Assembly (NCBI RefSeq): GCF_022369435.1
Contig: NZ_CP059597.1
Location: 930,001 to 994,000 of the forward strand
Direction: 5' to 3'
From: Campylobacter sp. RM10537
Lineage (GTDB): Bacteria; Campylobacterota; Campylobacteria; Campylobacterales; Campylobacteraceae
DNA: 64,000 nt
Positions 10,822 through 21,788 of the stretch are shown here, one piece after another. The first letter of the stretch is position 1. Every line of letters begins with the position of its first letter. The translations under genes were made by a program, and so were the position numbers. Under the pieces are notes generated by a model. That model was not told the DNA's origin. It saw nothing but the letters and a program-made list of their open reading frames with translations, and searched no databases.

Positions 10822-12337
10822 AAAAGAATATAAAGATTCTTATGTAAATATTATTGTAAATTTTTTAAAAAATAATTTTAAAACACTTTATATACTAAAT
10901 ACAAATGATGATAAAGAGCTCGAAAAAGATCAAATTTTACTTAATAATTTAGAAGATAAAAATAATCAAATAAGAGTTATTTTTTGCGTAGATAAGCTGA
11001 ATGAAGGATGGGATGTTTTAAACCTTTTTGATATAGTTAGACTTGGAAATAAAAAAACAAGCAAGGCTATAACCACTAAAGAAGCACAACTTATAGGAAG
11101 AGGTGCTAGGTATTATCCTTTTAAAAGTGATTTGCTTTGTTTTGATGATGAGTTTAAATTTAGAAGAAAATTTGACAATGACTTAGATAATGAATTAAAT
11201 GCATTAGAAAGATTAAGTTATCACACTAGAAATGATGTAGAATTTATTAAAAATCTTAACGAAAGTATGAATAAAGAAGGATTGTTGTTTGAAGAAGAAA
11301 AAAAGCGTGTGGATTTGATAGTAAATGAAAAAATAAAAGAAATTGTTGAAAATAACGAAATTTATTATGCTAATAATAAAAGAATCAAAAAGCGTGATCT
11401 AAAAAATTTTAGCATTACAAGAATGGAGATGGAACAAAAAATAAAAGGTTTGCAAATTCCTTATTTTTCAAATTCTATAAAAGAAAGTGAAGAAAAATTT
11501 GAAGAAATCAAGGAAGAATACGATTTTCAAAAACTTTCAAAATTAGACAGTATAGATAATAAATATTTTTTAAAAGCGATGAATATATTAGGACTTGATT
11601 TTAAAAATATAAATGAAAATTTTAATTTTGAAAGTAAAAAAGATTTTATAGAAAATTGTTTAAAAGATATATATGTGTGTTTTTCAAAAAAACAAAAATT
11701 TAATCAAGAAAATAATCTTGAAATAGCTAAATATGTTTTAGAAAATTTCAAATCATTAAAACAAAGCATAAAACAAGAATACGAAGTAAGTGAGTTTCAA
11801 ACACATAAATTTAATATAGGTAGTAAAGCAGTATTTAAAAATAATGATAAATTTGAAGAAATGAATTTCGAATGGCTTTATCATAAAACTTTTTGTTTTG
11901 ATAGTAATTTAGAAAAAGAATTTCTAAATTTTATAGAAAAGAAAAAAGATGAGATAAATAAAGTGTTTTCTAAATGGTTTATTATAAGAAATGAAGGCTT
12001 TGAAGAATTTAAAATTTATGATAATAGAAAAGATAAAGCTACTTACGCAATGGGGTTTGAACCTGACTTTATTTTCTTTGGCAAGAAAAGTAAAGATGAT
12101 GATAATTTTTTAAGTATACAATGTTTTATAGAGGCAAAAGGAGGGCATTTAGCTGGTGCAAAAGATATTTGGAAAGAAGAATTTTTAGAAACTTTAAAAG
12201 GAAAAATAATATCCACTAAAGATTATAAAAAATTAACCCTTCAGTCTTTACCATTTTTTATAAACAAAGAATTTAAAATGAATGATAAATTTATTAATAG
12301 TTTTGATGAATTTTTACACAAAGATAAAAATTCATAA
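10811..12337 (+). pseudogene. res: Type III restriction endonuclease Res, C-terminal part (frameshifted)
   Basis: Continues the Res protein in the next frame directly from the frameshift (FFKKEYKDSYVNIIVNFL). It carries the remaining helicase motifs (DKLNEGWDVLNL, and QLIGRGARYYPF as motif VI) and the C-terminal nuclease domain, with FEPDF followed by CFIEAKGGH fitting the PD-ExK site of Type III enzymes. An internal ATG at 11132 opens a 401-residue reading frame, but it lies after motif VI begins and has no clear ribosome site, so I do not regard it as a separate gene. Mod and Res share low GC and Lys/Asn-rich coding. Confidence 0.85.
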
Positions 12338-12355
12338 GGTATTAATTCTTATTTT

Positions 12356-14278
12356 CTAAAACAAAATCTCATTTTCATTTAAATTTATACTATTTCTTGG
12401 TAAAGGTGATTTATCTGTATAATAAGCACTTTTACCTTTGTAAGTTCCTTGATAAACTCCGTTTGGAATACTAAATTTTCTTGTCGTATTTGGAAATTTC
12501 TCTATATATTGAGTTAAAAAGTCCTTAAATACCGGTGCTGCAGTTCTAGCTCCGCTTTCTGTATAACGCATTGGTTTATTATTGTCATTTCCATACCAAA
12601 TCAATGCTTCAATTTCTGGAGTTATTCCACAAAACCAAGCATCAATATTTTTATTTGTCGTTCCAGTTTTTCCAGCTATATCTATACCTTTAATCTTAGC
12701 ATTACGACCTGTTCCATTTTCTACAACATTTTTCATCATATCAAGCACCAAAAAGCTTTGCTCTGGATTACTCACTCTGTGTTCACTAGACTCAAATTTT
12801 ATAATCACCTTACCATCTTTATCTTGAACTTGTCTGATAATTTGAGGTTCTTTTATTACTCCATAATTTCCGAACATAGTATAAAATTTAGAATATTCCA
12901 AAGGAGAAATTCCAAAACTTCCTAAGACTATAGATAAGTTAGGTGGAATATCTTTAAAACCAAATTCCATTAATTTAGAATAAAGAACATCAAGCCCAAT
13001 ATCAAGTGCGAGATTAATCGTAGCAAGATTTCTCGATCGCGTTAAAGCCTCTTTAAGAGTAATCAAACCCAAAAATCTTCCTCCATCATTTTTAGGTTTC
13101 CAAATCTTATCGCCACCTGAAAAAATTCTAGAAATATCAGCAATTTCACTCATGGGAGAATAACCTAGATTAATTGCTACTTGATACACAAAAGGTTTAA
13201 AGGAACTACCTGGCTGGCGCATGCTTTGAGTAGCACGATTATAATTGCTTTTTTCATAATCCACTCCACCAACAAGTGCCAAAACATCACCACTTTGATG
13301 ATTGACAACAACCATAGCACCATTTAAGGTGCTTAAATTTGCATCCTTATCGCGTTTAACAATTTCATCATAGCCAAATTTTAAAGCGTTTTTTGCCATT
13401 TCTTGAACGTCTAAATCAATATTTAAAGTGATCTTATAGCCACCTGTTCTTAAATCCTTAATACTAGAACTAAGTTGTTTCATTACTTCATCAACAACAT
13501 AAGGAGCAGCATTTTGAGTTAAAGTATCATTATAAATTTTAGGTACTTCTTTCATAGCACTATCATAATCGCTTTTAGAAATCCAGCCCAAACTATACAT
13601 TCTCGTTAAAACATTATTTGCGCGTGAAATAGAAAGATCTAAATGTTTGGTTGGATCATAACTACTTGGTGCCTTAGGGATACCTACTAACATTGCAATT
13701 TCTTTAAGACTTAATTCGCTTAAATTTTTATGAAAATAACCTTGTGCAGCAGTTTTTACACCATAATATCCATGTCCAAAAAAGATAAAATTTAAATATC
13801 TTTCTAAAATTTGCTCTTTTGTAAGTAAAGTTTCAATTTTATAAGCAAGTAAAGCTTCTCTAATTTTTCTTGTAATGGTTTTTTCTGGAGTTAATTCTGT
13901 GTTTTTTATAAGTTGTTGAGTAAGAGTAGAAGCACCTTCTACAGGCTTTCCAGCATTTTTTATTATCTTTAATCCTGCTCTAAAAATAGCATCAATATTA
14001 ACACCATTGTGCTCAAAAAAACTTGTATCTTCAATTGCCACCAAAGCTTCAATAAGACGCGGAGGCAACTCATCATACTTTGCATAAAAGCGGTGTTGTT
14101 CAAAAATATTGGCTACTAATTTTCCATTTCGATCAAAAATTTGTGTTGTAAGGGGTGGTTTGTACTCTTTAAAGGTATAATCTTGAGTATCTACGCTAGT
14201 AAAAAGATACCCAACGTAAATAACACCTGCAATCATTAATAAACCAAAAAATGAAAAAATATATCTTAAAATTTTCAT
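12356..14278 (-). CDS. pbpA: class A penicillin-binding protein 1A (bifunctional transglycosylase/transpeptidase)
   Basis: Polymerises and cross-links peptidoglycan in the periplasm. 640 residues: an N-terminal membrane anchor (FSFFGLLMIAGVIYVGYLF), a GT51 glycosyltransferase domain with EDTSFFEHNG (about 88) and ASTLTQQLIKN (about 118), and a transpeptidase domain with SSFK (SxxK, about 360), SRN (about 415) and KTGTT (about 540). It follows maf with a 4-base overlap and stops 18 bases from the convergent res gene. Confidence 0.95.
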   Translation of the reverse strand: MKILRYIFSFFGLLMIAGVIYVGYLFTSVDTQDYTFKEYKPPLTTQIFDRNGKLVANIFEQHRFYAKYDELPPRLIEALVAIEDTSFFEHNGVNIDAIFRAGLKIIKNAGKPVEGASTLTQQLIKNTELTPEKTITRKIREALLAYKIETLLTKEQILERYLNFIFFGHGYYGVKTAAQGYFHKNLSELSLKEIAMLVGIPKAPSSYDPTKHLDLSISRANNVLTRMYSLGWISKSDYDSAMKEVPKIYNDTLTQNAAPYVVDEVMKQLSSSIKDLRTGGYKITLNIDLDVQEMAKNALKFGYDEIVKRDKDANLSTLNGAMVVVNHQSGDVLALVGGVDYEKSNYNRATQSMRQPGSSFKPFVYQVAINLGYSPMSEIADISRIFSGGDKIWKPKNDGGRFLGLITLKEALTRSRNLATINLALDIGLDVLYSKLMEFGFKDIPPNLSIVLGSFGISPLEYSKFYTMFGNYGVIKEPQIIRQVQDKDGKVIIKFESSEHRVSNPEQSFLVLDMMKNVVENGTGRNAKIKGIDIAGKTGTTNKNIDAWFCGITPEIEALIWYGNDNNKPMRYTESGARTAAPVFKDFLTQYIEKFPNTTRKFSIPNGVYQGTYKGKSAYYTDKSPLPRNSINLNENEILF

Positions 14279-14826
14279 AAATAAGCCTTTAAAGTTTGAG
14301 TATCAAGCCCCAAAGCTGTACTTGATTTTCCTATTTGTTTTAATATAAATTTCCCATGAAAACCTTCATGCATAATACAACCTGCTTTACCTTGATAAAG
14401 ACCATTTTCAACATAATCGCTTAAAGCATTTTTATCAAATTTTTTAAAATAAAGCGTTGTCTTAGAAAGAGAAAAAACTCTTTTTTGAGCACTAACCAAT
14501 AAAAAGGCACTCAAAATACTTGCACTTTTACCATCTTGTAAAGCAAGCATCTCATAAGCTTCATTTTTATCGTTTGCCTTGGTTAAAATTTTATTTCCTA
14601 TACAAACAATGCTATCGGCAAAAAGTATAGTTTCATTTAAAAAATCTTTTTCAAAAATGGCAAGAAATTGTTTTTCTTTTTCAAGGACAACATTTTGAAC
14701 ATATAAATTTGCTGGAATATTTTTATTTAAATTTTCATCATAATCAAAAGCAATTTGCTTAAATTCGATATTTTCTTCTCGGAGTAATTTTGCTCTTGAA
14801 GAAGAGCTTGAAGCAAGAATTAGCAT
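14275..14826 (-). CDS. maf: Maf-family nucleoside triphosphate pyrophosphatase (septum-formation inhibitor Maf)
   Basis: A 183-residue Maf/YhdE-family protein. These hydrolyse non-canonical or excess dTTP/UTP-type nucleotides and have been linked to septum inhibition. The N-terminal [19 protein letters not shown] is the family signature, with FADSIV (catalytic Asp region) and a KAG-containing segment ([13 protein letters not shown]) further on. It lies between alaS and pbpA with short overlaps, suggesting one operon. It is unrelated to the flagellar accessory factor genes, also called maf, elsewhere in this window. Confidence 0.92.
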   Translation of the reverse strand: MLILASSSSSRAKLLREENIEFKQIAFDYDENLNKNIPANLYVQNVVLEKEKQFLAIFEKDFLNETILFADSIVCIGNKILTKANDKNEAYEMLALQDGKSASILSAFLLVSAQKRVFSLSKTTLYFKKFDKNALSDYVENGLYQGKAGCIMHEGFHGKFILKQIGKSSTALGLDTQTLKAYL

Positions 14827-17354
14827 TGAATTGCTTTTTCTATATGTTCTAAACTTTGCTTTAAAGCTTCTTCAAGTTTAGCAATATCTTTACCTCCTGC
14901 TGTAGCAAAATCATCTCTTCCACCACCATTGCCGCCTAAAATTTGTGCCGCTTCTTTAACCAAAACTCCAGCTTTTAAAGGAGCGTCTTTTACTCCAGCA
15001 GCTAGAAGAATTTTATCCTCTTTTACCTGAGCAAGTAAAACTACAGCTTTGCTAAATTTATTTTTAAAATCATCAATCATAACTTTAATATCACCATTTT
15101 GTATACTTTCAACACAAATTTGTATTCCATTGATATTTTTTGATTTCAGCTCTATTTTGTTTGAATTTTTTAACTCTTCTTTTAGGGCAATAATTTCATT
15201 TTTAAGTTTTTTTATCCCATTTAAAATATCATTATTTTTCAATTCTTCTTTGATTTTATTAATTTCATCGAGTTGATTTTTTACAAATTTTAAAGCTGCT
15301 TTAGATACAACTGCTTCTATACGTCTTATACCTGCACTTACACCGCTTTCCTTAACAATATAAAAACTGCCAATTTGTGCCGTATTTAAAACGTGGGTTC
15401 CACCGCAAAGCTCTTTACTCTCTCCTAATGTCAATACGCGAACTTTATCTTGATATTTTTCATTAAATAAAGCTATAGCACCACTTTTTTTTGCTTGCTC
15501 TAAAGACATAATCTCAAGTATAGCATCGCTTGAAAGTATAATCATTTCATTGACTTTTCTTTCAATGCATTCTAATTCTTCTTTGCTTAAAGCCTTAGGG
15601 TGAGTAAAATCAAATCTTAATTTATTAAATTCCACTAAAGAACCTGCTTGAGAAACATGGTTGCCTAAAATTTCTCTTAAAGCATGATGTAAAAGATGAG
15701 TTGCCGAGTGATGACGTGCAATTTGCTCTCTTTTTTCAAAATCAATTTTTGCTTTTACCATATCATTGATTTTTAATTCTTTAGTGGTATTTACAAAACT
15801 AAGATTAAGTCCAAAGAATTTTTGAGTATCTAAAACTTCACAATCATCTAAAAATCCTATATCAGCACTTTGCCCTCCACTCGTTGCATAAAAAGGAGTT
15901 TTTTCAAGCATTACCCAACCTTTACCCTTAAGAGATGAAATTTCTTTAAAATCTTCATTCAAGAGTGCAAGAATTTTGGTTTTACATTCTATATTTTCAT
16001 AACCAATAAATTCATTTTCTCCAAATTTTTCAAGTAAAATTTTAAAATCACCACTCGCGTTTTTACTACCACTACCCTTCCAAGAAGCTTTAGCACGTTC
16101 TTTTTGCTCTTGCATTAAAGCTTCGAATTTTTCTTCATCTACTTTAAGATTTTTTTCTCTAAGCATATCTTGAGTAAGATCAAGTGGAAAACCATAAGTA
16201 TCATAAAGCTTAAAAGCAACCTCGCCACTAAAAATTTCTTGAGTATTTTTAAGTTCTTCATTAAAAATTTCAATTCCATTTTCTATAGTACTTAAAAATC
16301 TTTCCTCTTCAAGTCGAATTTGTTCTTTAATGAATTCTTTTTTTTCATTTAAATAAGTATAATGATTTCCCATTAAATGACAAACTATATCGACTAATTT
16401 ATACATAAAAGGTTTTTTAAATCCTAATAAATAGCCATGTCTTAAAGCACGACGCAAAATTCGTCGCAAAACATAACCTCTTCCTTCTTTATCAAAAGTC
16501 GTCCCCTGTGCAAGCAAAAATACACTAGAACGTATATGATCAGCAATTACTCTAAAACTTGCGCCACTCTCATATATATATTTTGTGTTGCAAAGTTTGG
16601 AAATTTCATCAATAATTGGCATAAATAAAGAACTATCAAAATTACTAAATTTTCCTTCTTTGATAGCCATAACCCTTTCAAGACCCATTCCAGTATCTAT
16701 ACTTGGCTTTGGCAAAGGACTTAAAGTTCCATCAGCACTTCTTTCATACTGCATAAAAACAAGATTCCAAATTTCTAAAAATCTATCTCCATCTCCACCC
16801 ATATAATCTTCATCACTATTAAAATATTCAGCACCTTGATCATAAAAAATTTCACTACAAGGACCACAAGGGCCTGTATCTCCCATTTGCCAAAAATTAT
16901 CTTTATCTCCAAATTTATAAATTCGTTCTTTTTCTATATATTTTTGCCAAATTTCAAAGGCTTCATTATCATCTTGATGAACAGTTACATAAAGTTTATC
17001 TTTAGGAAGTTTTAAAATTTCAGTTACGAATTCCCAAGCATAAGAAATTGCTTGTTCTTTAAAATAATCTCCAAAACTAAAATTTCCAAGCATTTCAAAA
17101 AAAGTATGATGGCGCGCTGTATAGCCTACATTATCCAAATCATTATGTTTTCCACCTGCTCTAATGCAAGTTTGACAACTTGTTTTTCTTGGAGGATTAG
17201 GACGCGGAATTTCTCCGGTAAAAATACTTTTAAAAGGCACCATACCTGCATTAGTAAAAAGTAAAGTTGCATCATCTGGAACCAAAGGACTTGAAGGAGT
17301 AATCTCATGTCCTTTGGAAGCAAAAAAATCTAAATAAGCTTTTCTAATATCCAT
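14820..17354 (-). CDS. alaS: alanyl-tRNA synthetase
   Basis: Charges tRNA-Ala (844 residues, full length). The class II catalytic core starts at [15 protein letters not shown] with [17 protein letters not shown]; the editing domain has the zinc-binding HSATHLLHH and CGGTHV motifs; the C-terminal domain contains [16 protein letters not shown] promoter-like TATTAT reads toward it at 17392-17387 and AGGA precedes the ATG. It heads the alaS-maf-pbpA run. Confidence 0.97.
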   Translation of the reverse strand: MDIRKAYLDFFASKGHEITPSSPLVPDDATLLFTNAGMVPFKSIFTGEIPRPNPPRKTSCQTCIRAGGKHNDLDNVGYTARHHTFFEMLGNFSFGDYFKEQAISYAWEFVTEILKLPKDKLYVTVHQDDNEAFEIWQKYIEKERIYKFGDKDNFWQMGDTGPCGPCSEIFYDQGAEYFNSDEDYMGGDGDRFLEIWNLVFMQYERSADGTLSPLPKPSIDTGMGLERVMAIKEGKFSNFDSSLFMPIIDEISKLCNTKYIYESGASFRVIADHIRSSVFLLAQGTTFDKEGRGYVLRRILRRALRHGYLLGFKKPFMYKLVDIVCHLMGNHYTYLNEKKEFIKEQIRLEEERFLSTIENGIEIFNEELKNTQEIFSGEVAFKLYDTYGFPLDLTQDMLREKNLKVDEEKFEALMQEQKERAKASWKGSGSKNASGDFKILLEKFGENEFIGYENIECKTKILALLNEDFKEISSLKGKGWVMLEKTPFYATSGGQSADIGFLDDCEVLDTQKFFGLNLSFVNTTKELKINDMVKAKIDFEKREQIARHHSATHLLHHALREILGNHVSQAGSLVEFNKLRFDFTHPKALSKEELECIERKVNEMIILSSDAILEIMSLEQAKKSGAIALFNEKYQDKVRVLTLGESKELCGGTHVLNTAQIGSFYIVKESGVSAGIRRIEAVVSKAALKFVKNQLDEINKIKEELKNNDILNGIKKLKNEIIALKEELKNSNKIELKSKNINGIQICVESIQNGDIKVMIDDFKNKFSKAVVLLAQVKEDKILLAAGVKDAPLKAGVLVKEAAQILGGNGGGRDDFATAGGKDIAKLEEALKQSLEHIEKAIQC

Positions 17355-17468
17355 AAAGACTTCCTAAAAGAATTTTATAAAATCATATAATACCAAAATT
17401 ACTTTAAATTAAGTAAAACTAAACTACAATAAATGTTTTAAAAACTCTTTAAAATACAAAAGGTATAT

Positions 17469-18542
17469 ATGAATTTTATTAATCTTAATGCACAATATTT
17501 AGCCTATAAAGATGAAATTGACGCTGAAATTCAAAATGTTTTGCAAAGTTCTTCTTTTATAGGAGGTTTAAAACTAAATGAATTTGAAAAGAATTTAGCT
17601 AATTTTGTAGGCATTAAACATGCTATAGGATGTTCAAGTGGAACTAGTGCTTTATATTTAGCCTTAAGAGCTTTAGATATTAAAGAAGGTGATGAAGTGA
17701 TCGTTCCTGATTTTACCTTTATCGCAACGGCTGAGGCTGTGGCATTAGTAGGCGCAAAACCTATTTTTGTAGATATTAATCTTAATAATTATAATCTTGA
17801 TTTTAAAGCAGTAGAGCAAGCCATCACATCTAAAACAAAAGCGGTTATTGCTGTGAGTATGTTTGGACAAATGAGTGATTTAAAAAAATTAAATGAAATG
17901 CTAAAAAATAAAAATATCACTCTTATTGAAGATGGAGCACAAAGTTTTGGAGCAAGTTTTAAAAGGGAAAAATCTTGTTCAATTGCACCTATTTCTTGCA
18001 CTAGTTTTTTTCCATCTAAACCTTTGGGTGCTTATGGAGATGGAGGGGCTATTTTTTGCCACGATGATGCTTTAGCACAAAAAATAAGAATTTTACTTAA
18101 TCACGGACAAACAGAGCGTTATAAACATGAATTTATAGGTATAAACGCGCGTCTTGATACCCTTCAAGCGGCTATTTTAAATGTAAAATTAAAATTTCTT
18201 GAGCAAGAAATTGAAAAAAGACAGATTTTAGCTAAAATCTATAATGAAAATTTAAAAAACTGCGTGATTCCAAAAATCGACAATGATGCCAAAAGTGTTT
18301 ATGCACAATATAGTATTTTAGTAGAAAATAGAGCACGCATTTTGCAAAAATTTGAAAAAGCTAATATACCTTATGCGATTCATTATCCAACCCCTCTTCA
18401 TAAGCAACCTTGTTTTAAAGAGGCAAATCATTTAGAAATTAAAAATTCTAGCTATGCAAGTGAGCATATCCTATCTTTACCTTTTTCGGCTTTTTTAGAA
18501 GAAAGGGAACAAGAGCAAGTTATTGATCTTTTTAAGGATTAA
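17469..18542 (+). CDS. DegT/DnrJ/EryC1-family PLP-dependent sugar aminotransferase
   Basis: A 357-residue aspartate-aminotransferase-fold enzyme of the DegT family, which aminate keto-sugar nucleotides. Seen: GCSSGTSALYLALRAL (PLP phosphate loop), EDGAQSFGA (PLP-binding Asp), and FPSKPLGAYGDGGA with the Schiff-base lysine near residue 183. It is followed after 4 bases by a Gfo/Idh oxidoreductase, a pair that recalls WbpE/WbpB-type enzymes making amino sugars, but the substrate is not known and no glycosyltransferase is adjacent. A possible -10 (TACAAT) is at 17425-17430. Confidence 0.88.
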   Translation: MNFINLNAQYLAYKDEIDAEIQNVLQSSSFIGGLKLNEFEKNLANFVGIKHAIGCSSGTSALYLALRALDIKEGDEVIVPDFTFIATAEAVALVGAKPIFVDINLNNYNLDFKAVEQAITSKTKAVIAVSMFGQMSDLKKLNEMLKNKNITLIEDGAQSFGASFKREKSCSIAPISCTSFFPSKPLGAYGDGGAIFCHDDALAQKIRILLNHGQTERYKHEFIGINARLDTLQAAILNVKLKFLEQEIEKRQILAKIYNENLKNCVIPKIDNDAKSVYAQYSILVENRARILQKFEKANIPYAIHYPTPLHKQPCFKEANHLEIKNSSYASEHILSLPFSAFLEEREQEQVIDLFKD

Positions 18543-18546
18543 ATAA

Positions 18547-19407
18547 ATGAAAATTGGAATAATAGGCCTTGGAAAAATGGGTCAAAATCATCTTAATGAG
18601 CTTAATAAAAATTCTCATTTTAAAATCAATGCTCTATTTGATCTTTATCAAAATTCAAACTTAAGCCAATTTGATAATATTTTTTTCAACAACTTAGATG
18701 AATTTGTGAAACAAAATAATGATATTATTATCATTGCAACCCCAACAAATTCACATTTAGATATTGCAAAAAAAGTTTTAAATTCCGCAAAAGCCTTGCT
18801 CATCGAAAAACCTTTAGCCTTAGACTTAGCACAAATTGAAGAATTAAAGCAAATAGCACAAAATAAAAAAATAGCTGTGGGATTTTGCGAACGTTTCAAT
18901 CCTGCTGTTTTAGCCTTAAAACAAAATTTAAAGGATGCAAAAATTATTAGTATAAATATACAAAGATTTTCACTCTATCCGCAAAGAATTAACGATGTTG
19001 GAATTTTGCATGATTTAGCTGTGCATGATCTTGATTTAATTCGCTTTTTAAGCCAAAAAAATATTACAAAAACAAAAATTATAAAACGTTTTATTCAAGA
19101 TACAAACAGAGAAAGCGAAAGTATTCTAGCTTGTGAGCTTGAAGAAGTTATAGCCTCTTTACATCAAAGTTGGAATTGTTCTTCAAAGCTTAGAAAAATT
19201 CATCTTATAACAGAAAAACATTTTTTTGAAGCTAATTTAATTGATTTTAAATTATTTAAAGATGGCAAAGAAATTCCAGTAGAGAAAAATTCTCCTTTAT
19301 TTAGCGAACATCAAGCTTTACTAAATTTAATTAATGATAAAGAACATTTCTTAGCAAATATTGATGATGCTTATGAAGTGCAAAAAATTTTAGAGGAAGA
19401 AAAGTGA
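18547..19407 (+). CDS. Gfo/Idh/MocA-family NAD(P)-dependent oxidoreductase
   Basis: A 286-residue oxidoreductase with an N-terminal Rossmann fold (IGIIGLGKMGQNHLNEL), the EKPLALDLAQ motif with the family lysine (about residue 82), and HDLAVHDLDLIRFL in the substrate domain. It probably oxidises a sugar or sugar nucleotide used by the aminotransferase just upstream. Its stop overlaps hemH by 4 bases. Confidence 0.88.
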   Translation: MKIGIIGLGKMGQNHLNELNKNSHFKINALFDLYQNSNLSQFDNIFFNNLDEFVKQNNDIIIIATPTNSHLDIAKKVLNSAKALLIEKPLALDLAQIEELKQIAQNKKIAVGFCERFNPAVLALKQNLKDAKIISINIQRFSLYPQRINDVGILHDLAVHDLDLIRFLSQKNITKTKIIKRFIQDTNRESESILACELEEVIASLHQSWNCSSKLRKIHLITEKHFFEANLIDFKLFKDGKEIPVEKNSPLFSEHQALLNLINDKEHFLANIDDAYEVQKILEEEK

Positions 19408-20309
19408 AATTAGTTTTATTTTTAAATATGGGTGGAGCCACTAATTTAAAAGATTGTAAAACTTTTCTAAAAAATATGTTTAATGATCCTTACATTTTAG
19501 GAATTAAAAATAGATTTTTAAGACAATTTGTAGCTTGGATGATAACATTATCACGTACTAAAGCTATGCAACAAAACTATATTAAAATGGGCGGAAAATC
19601 TCCTTTAAATGAAATCACATATAAATTGTGTTATCAATTAAATTCTTTACAAAAAGAATTTAAATTTGATTTTATAAATTTATATGTTCCTCCTTATGCT
19701 AATGAAGTTTTAAAAAAATATTCTTTAAATTCAAAAGATGAAATTATTCTTTATCCGCTTTATCCTCACCACTCTTGCACCACAGTAACTTCTTCACTTG
19801 ATGTTTTACAAAGAGAAATTGAAAAATTAAATATCACAAGTAAAATTAAAATAATGGATATTTTTTACAAAAATACAATTTACAATCAAATGATTATTTC
19901 TCATATCTTAGATAAAAAAAATCATTTTAATGCTAAAACTCTTATTTTTTCAGCTCATTCTTTGCCGGTTTCTCTTATAAAAAAAGGGGATTTATATGAA
20001 AAACATATCAACGAACATGTTCAAATTTTAAAAGAAAAGCTTAAAAATCATTTTGAAGAAATCATTCTATCTTATCAATCTAAATTAGGGCCTATAAAAT
20101 GGCTAGAACCTAGCACAAGTGATATTTTATCAAAACTTAAAAATAAAGCTTTAATTTATCCTATATCTTTTTGTATTGATTGCTCTGAAACTATATTTGA
20201 ATTAGGTATAGAATATAAAGATTTAGCTTCGCAAGATTATGCATTGATTTCTTGCCCAAATCATAGTGATGAATTTATTGATTTTATTTTAAAATCTCTT
20301 AAAAATTAA
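19404..20309 (+). CDS. hemH: ferrochelatase
   Basis: Inserts Fe2+ into protoporphyrin IX, the last step of haem synthesis. 301 residues, the usual bacterial size. Seen: LVLFLNMGGATNL at the N-terminus, YPLYPHHSCTTVTSS, the catalytic-His segment FSAHSLPVSLIKKGD, and a C-terminal SFCIDCSETIFELG with the conserved Glu. It overlaps the oxidoreductase start by 4 bases and ends 11 bases inside the convergent selU gene. Confidence 0.95.
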   Translation: MKLVLFLNMGGATNLKDCKTFLKNMFNDPYILGIKNRFLRQFVAWMITLSRTKAMQQNYIKMGGKSPLNEITYKLCYQLNSLQKEFKFDFINLYVPPYANEVLKKYSLNSKDEIILYPLYPHHSCTTVTSSLDVLQREIEKLNITSKIKIMDIFYKNTIYNQMIISHILDKKNHFNAKTLIFSAHSLPVSLIKKGDLYEKHINEHVQILKEKLKNHFEEIILSYQSKLGPIKWLEPSTSDILSKLKNKALIYPISFCIDCSETIFELGIEYKDLASQDYALISCPNHSDEFIDFILKSLKN

Positions 20310-21303
20310 TCTTATGTTTGGCTTTTAAAAAAGCCAAAAGCTCCTCTTTAGCTTTTGAAATATCATTAGTATCAAGTTTAAAGTCTATTTTTTCTGGTTG
20401 TTTGTAAGTTTTATCATAATATTTTAAAAGCATTTCTATAAGCTTCTTCCACTCTTGTTTTTCATAATTTTGCAATAAATCTTGTTTAAAATTAACACTA
20501 ATATAAGGAGATATCTTTTGAACACATTCTTTAAATTTTAAAGGAGTCATTTTATTTTTATAGAACTTTTCAATTCTTTTAATACGATTTTCCAAAGAAC
20601 AAAAACAATAAATTTTAAAAGCATGTTGCATACTCTCATAAAGCTTTAAAGGTAAGATTATTTCCCCAATTTTTCGACTCTCACTTTCGATAAAAATAAA
20701 ATCTCTAATCCTATTAAGCTCATCAAAAAGTAAAGATTCAAAAGCTTTTTGAGTAGGTTGTTTGCCTAAAATATTTCCAAAAGAAGAACCTAAATGATTT
20801 GCCATTTTTTCTAAATGAATAGCATGAGGGAGAGATTCTAAAAGCTCGCTTTTTCCACTTCCTGTATTTCCGCAAAGCGAAAATAATTTTAATTTTAAAA
20901 CTTGATTAAAAAAATTCAGTACAAAAGCTCTGTAAGATTTAAAACCTCCTCTTAAACGCACCACCCTATAACCTAATTCGCTTAAAATGACAGCTATAGA
21001 TTTAGAACGTAATCCGCCCCTAGCGCAATAAATTCCAACTTTAGATCCTATGCGAAATTTTTGGGTGATAATAGGAATGTGGTAAGCCATATTAGCACAA
21101 ATATAACTTGCACCTTTTGCTTTGGCTAAAGCTTGATTTTGCTTATAAAGTATCCCTATTTTTTTATGCTCATCATCATTTAAAGCGTAAAAATTTAAAG
21201 CTCCTTGAAGATGAGAGTGGCTAAACTCTTTTGGGCTTCTTGTATCGATTAAAAAATCAAACTTTTCTTGATTAAAATTTTCAAATTCTAATTCACTTAA
21301 CAT
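20299..21303 (-). CDS. selU: tRNA 2-selenouridine synthase (rhodanese plus P-loop)
   Basis: Converts wobble 2-thiouridine to 2-selenouridine in tRNA. An N-terminal rhodanese domain with the active Cys in YCARGGLRSKS (about residue 92) is fused to a P-loop domain with CGNTGSGKSELL (about 142), the MnmH/SelU architecture. Length is about 334-338 residues: ATG at 21303 (MLSELEFE) is preferred by homology, with an ATG four codons upstream also possible. It overlaps the HIT-family gene by about 11 bases. Confidence 0.88.
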   Translation of the reverse strand: MLSELEFENFNQEKFDFLIDTRSPKEFSHSHLQGALNFYALNDDEHKKIGILYKQNQALAKAKGASYICANMAYHIPIITQKFRIGSKVGIYCARGGLRSKSIAVILSELGYRVVRLRGGFKSYRAFVLNFFNQVLKLKLFSLCGNTGSGKSELLESLPHAIHLEKMANHLGSSFGNILGKQPTQKAFESLLFDELNRIRDFIFIESESRKIGEIILPLKLYESMQHAFKIYCFCSLENRIKRIEKFYKNKMTPLKFKECVQKISPYISVNFKQDLLQNYEKQEWKKLIEMLLKYYDKTYKQPEKIDFKLDTNDISKAKEELLAFLKAKHKINF

Positions 21304-21778
21304 TGTTAAAAGCATTGACTAGTTTATAATACACATCTTTTAAATCCGTACCACAAACTCTAGTTTCCCCTATAGTTGTAATAAAATTAGTATCTCCAAA
21401 CCAACGAGGCACTAAATGATAATGGCAATGCATTGCAATACCTGCTCCTGCATCTTTACTTAAATTCATCCCAATATTAACACCACTTGCATGAAGTTCG
21501 TTTTTTAAGATTTTAACACCTTCTCGCACCCAATAACTCATTTCTTGCCAAATCTTATCATCTAAATTTTCTATATGCTCTTCATGTAAATAAGGTATAA
21601 TCATAAAATGTCCAGCAGAATAAGGATAACGATTCATTACGGCAAAACAATACTTAGCTCTAAAAATAACACCTAACTTTTCATCGCTATCTATTTTATT
21701 GGCACAATCGCAAAAAGGACACTGACTCTTTTCTTTCTCGAAATATTCACTTCTCCAAGGCGCGTATAGATATTGCAT
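21293..21778 (-). CDS. HIT-family protein (nucleotide hydrolase/transferase)
   Basis: A 161-residue histidine-triad protein. It has a zinc site (CPFCDC near residue 21), NRYPYSAGHFMIIPYLH, and the triad region AMHCHYHLVPRW, a variant of HxHxHxx in which the first position and the middle His are kept with Tyr between. The WRSEYFEKEKSQCPFC start resembles Ap4A-phosphorylase-like and HIT hydrolases of epsilonproteobacteria. The substrate is unknown. Confidence 0.87.
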   Translation of the reverse strand: MQYLYAPWRSEYFEKEKSQCPFCDCANKIDSDEKLGVIFRAKYCFAVMNRYPYSAGHFMIIPYLHEEHIENLDDKIWQEMSYWVREGVKILKNELHASGVNIGMNLSKDAGAGIAMHCHYHLVPRWFGDTNFITTIGETRVCGTDLKDVYYKLVNAFNNVK

Positions 21779-21788
21779 TAATTTTCCT

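Noticed and set aside
11132-12337. Separate 401-residue gene starting inside res
   Set aside because: The same frame continues upstream to 10811 with helicase sequence directly continuing the first res part; it is the C-terminal half of one frameshifted gene.
14275-14826. Flagellar accessory factor based on the name maf
   Set aside because: The sequence is the small Maf/YhdE nucleotide pyrophosphatase, unrelated to the DUF115 family.
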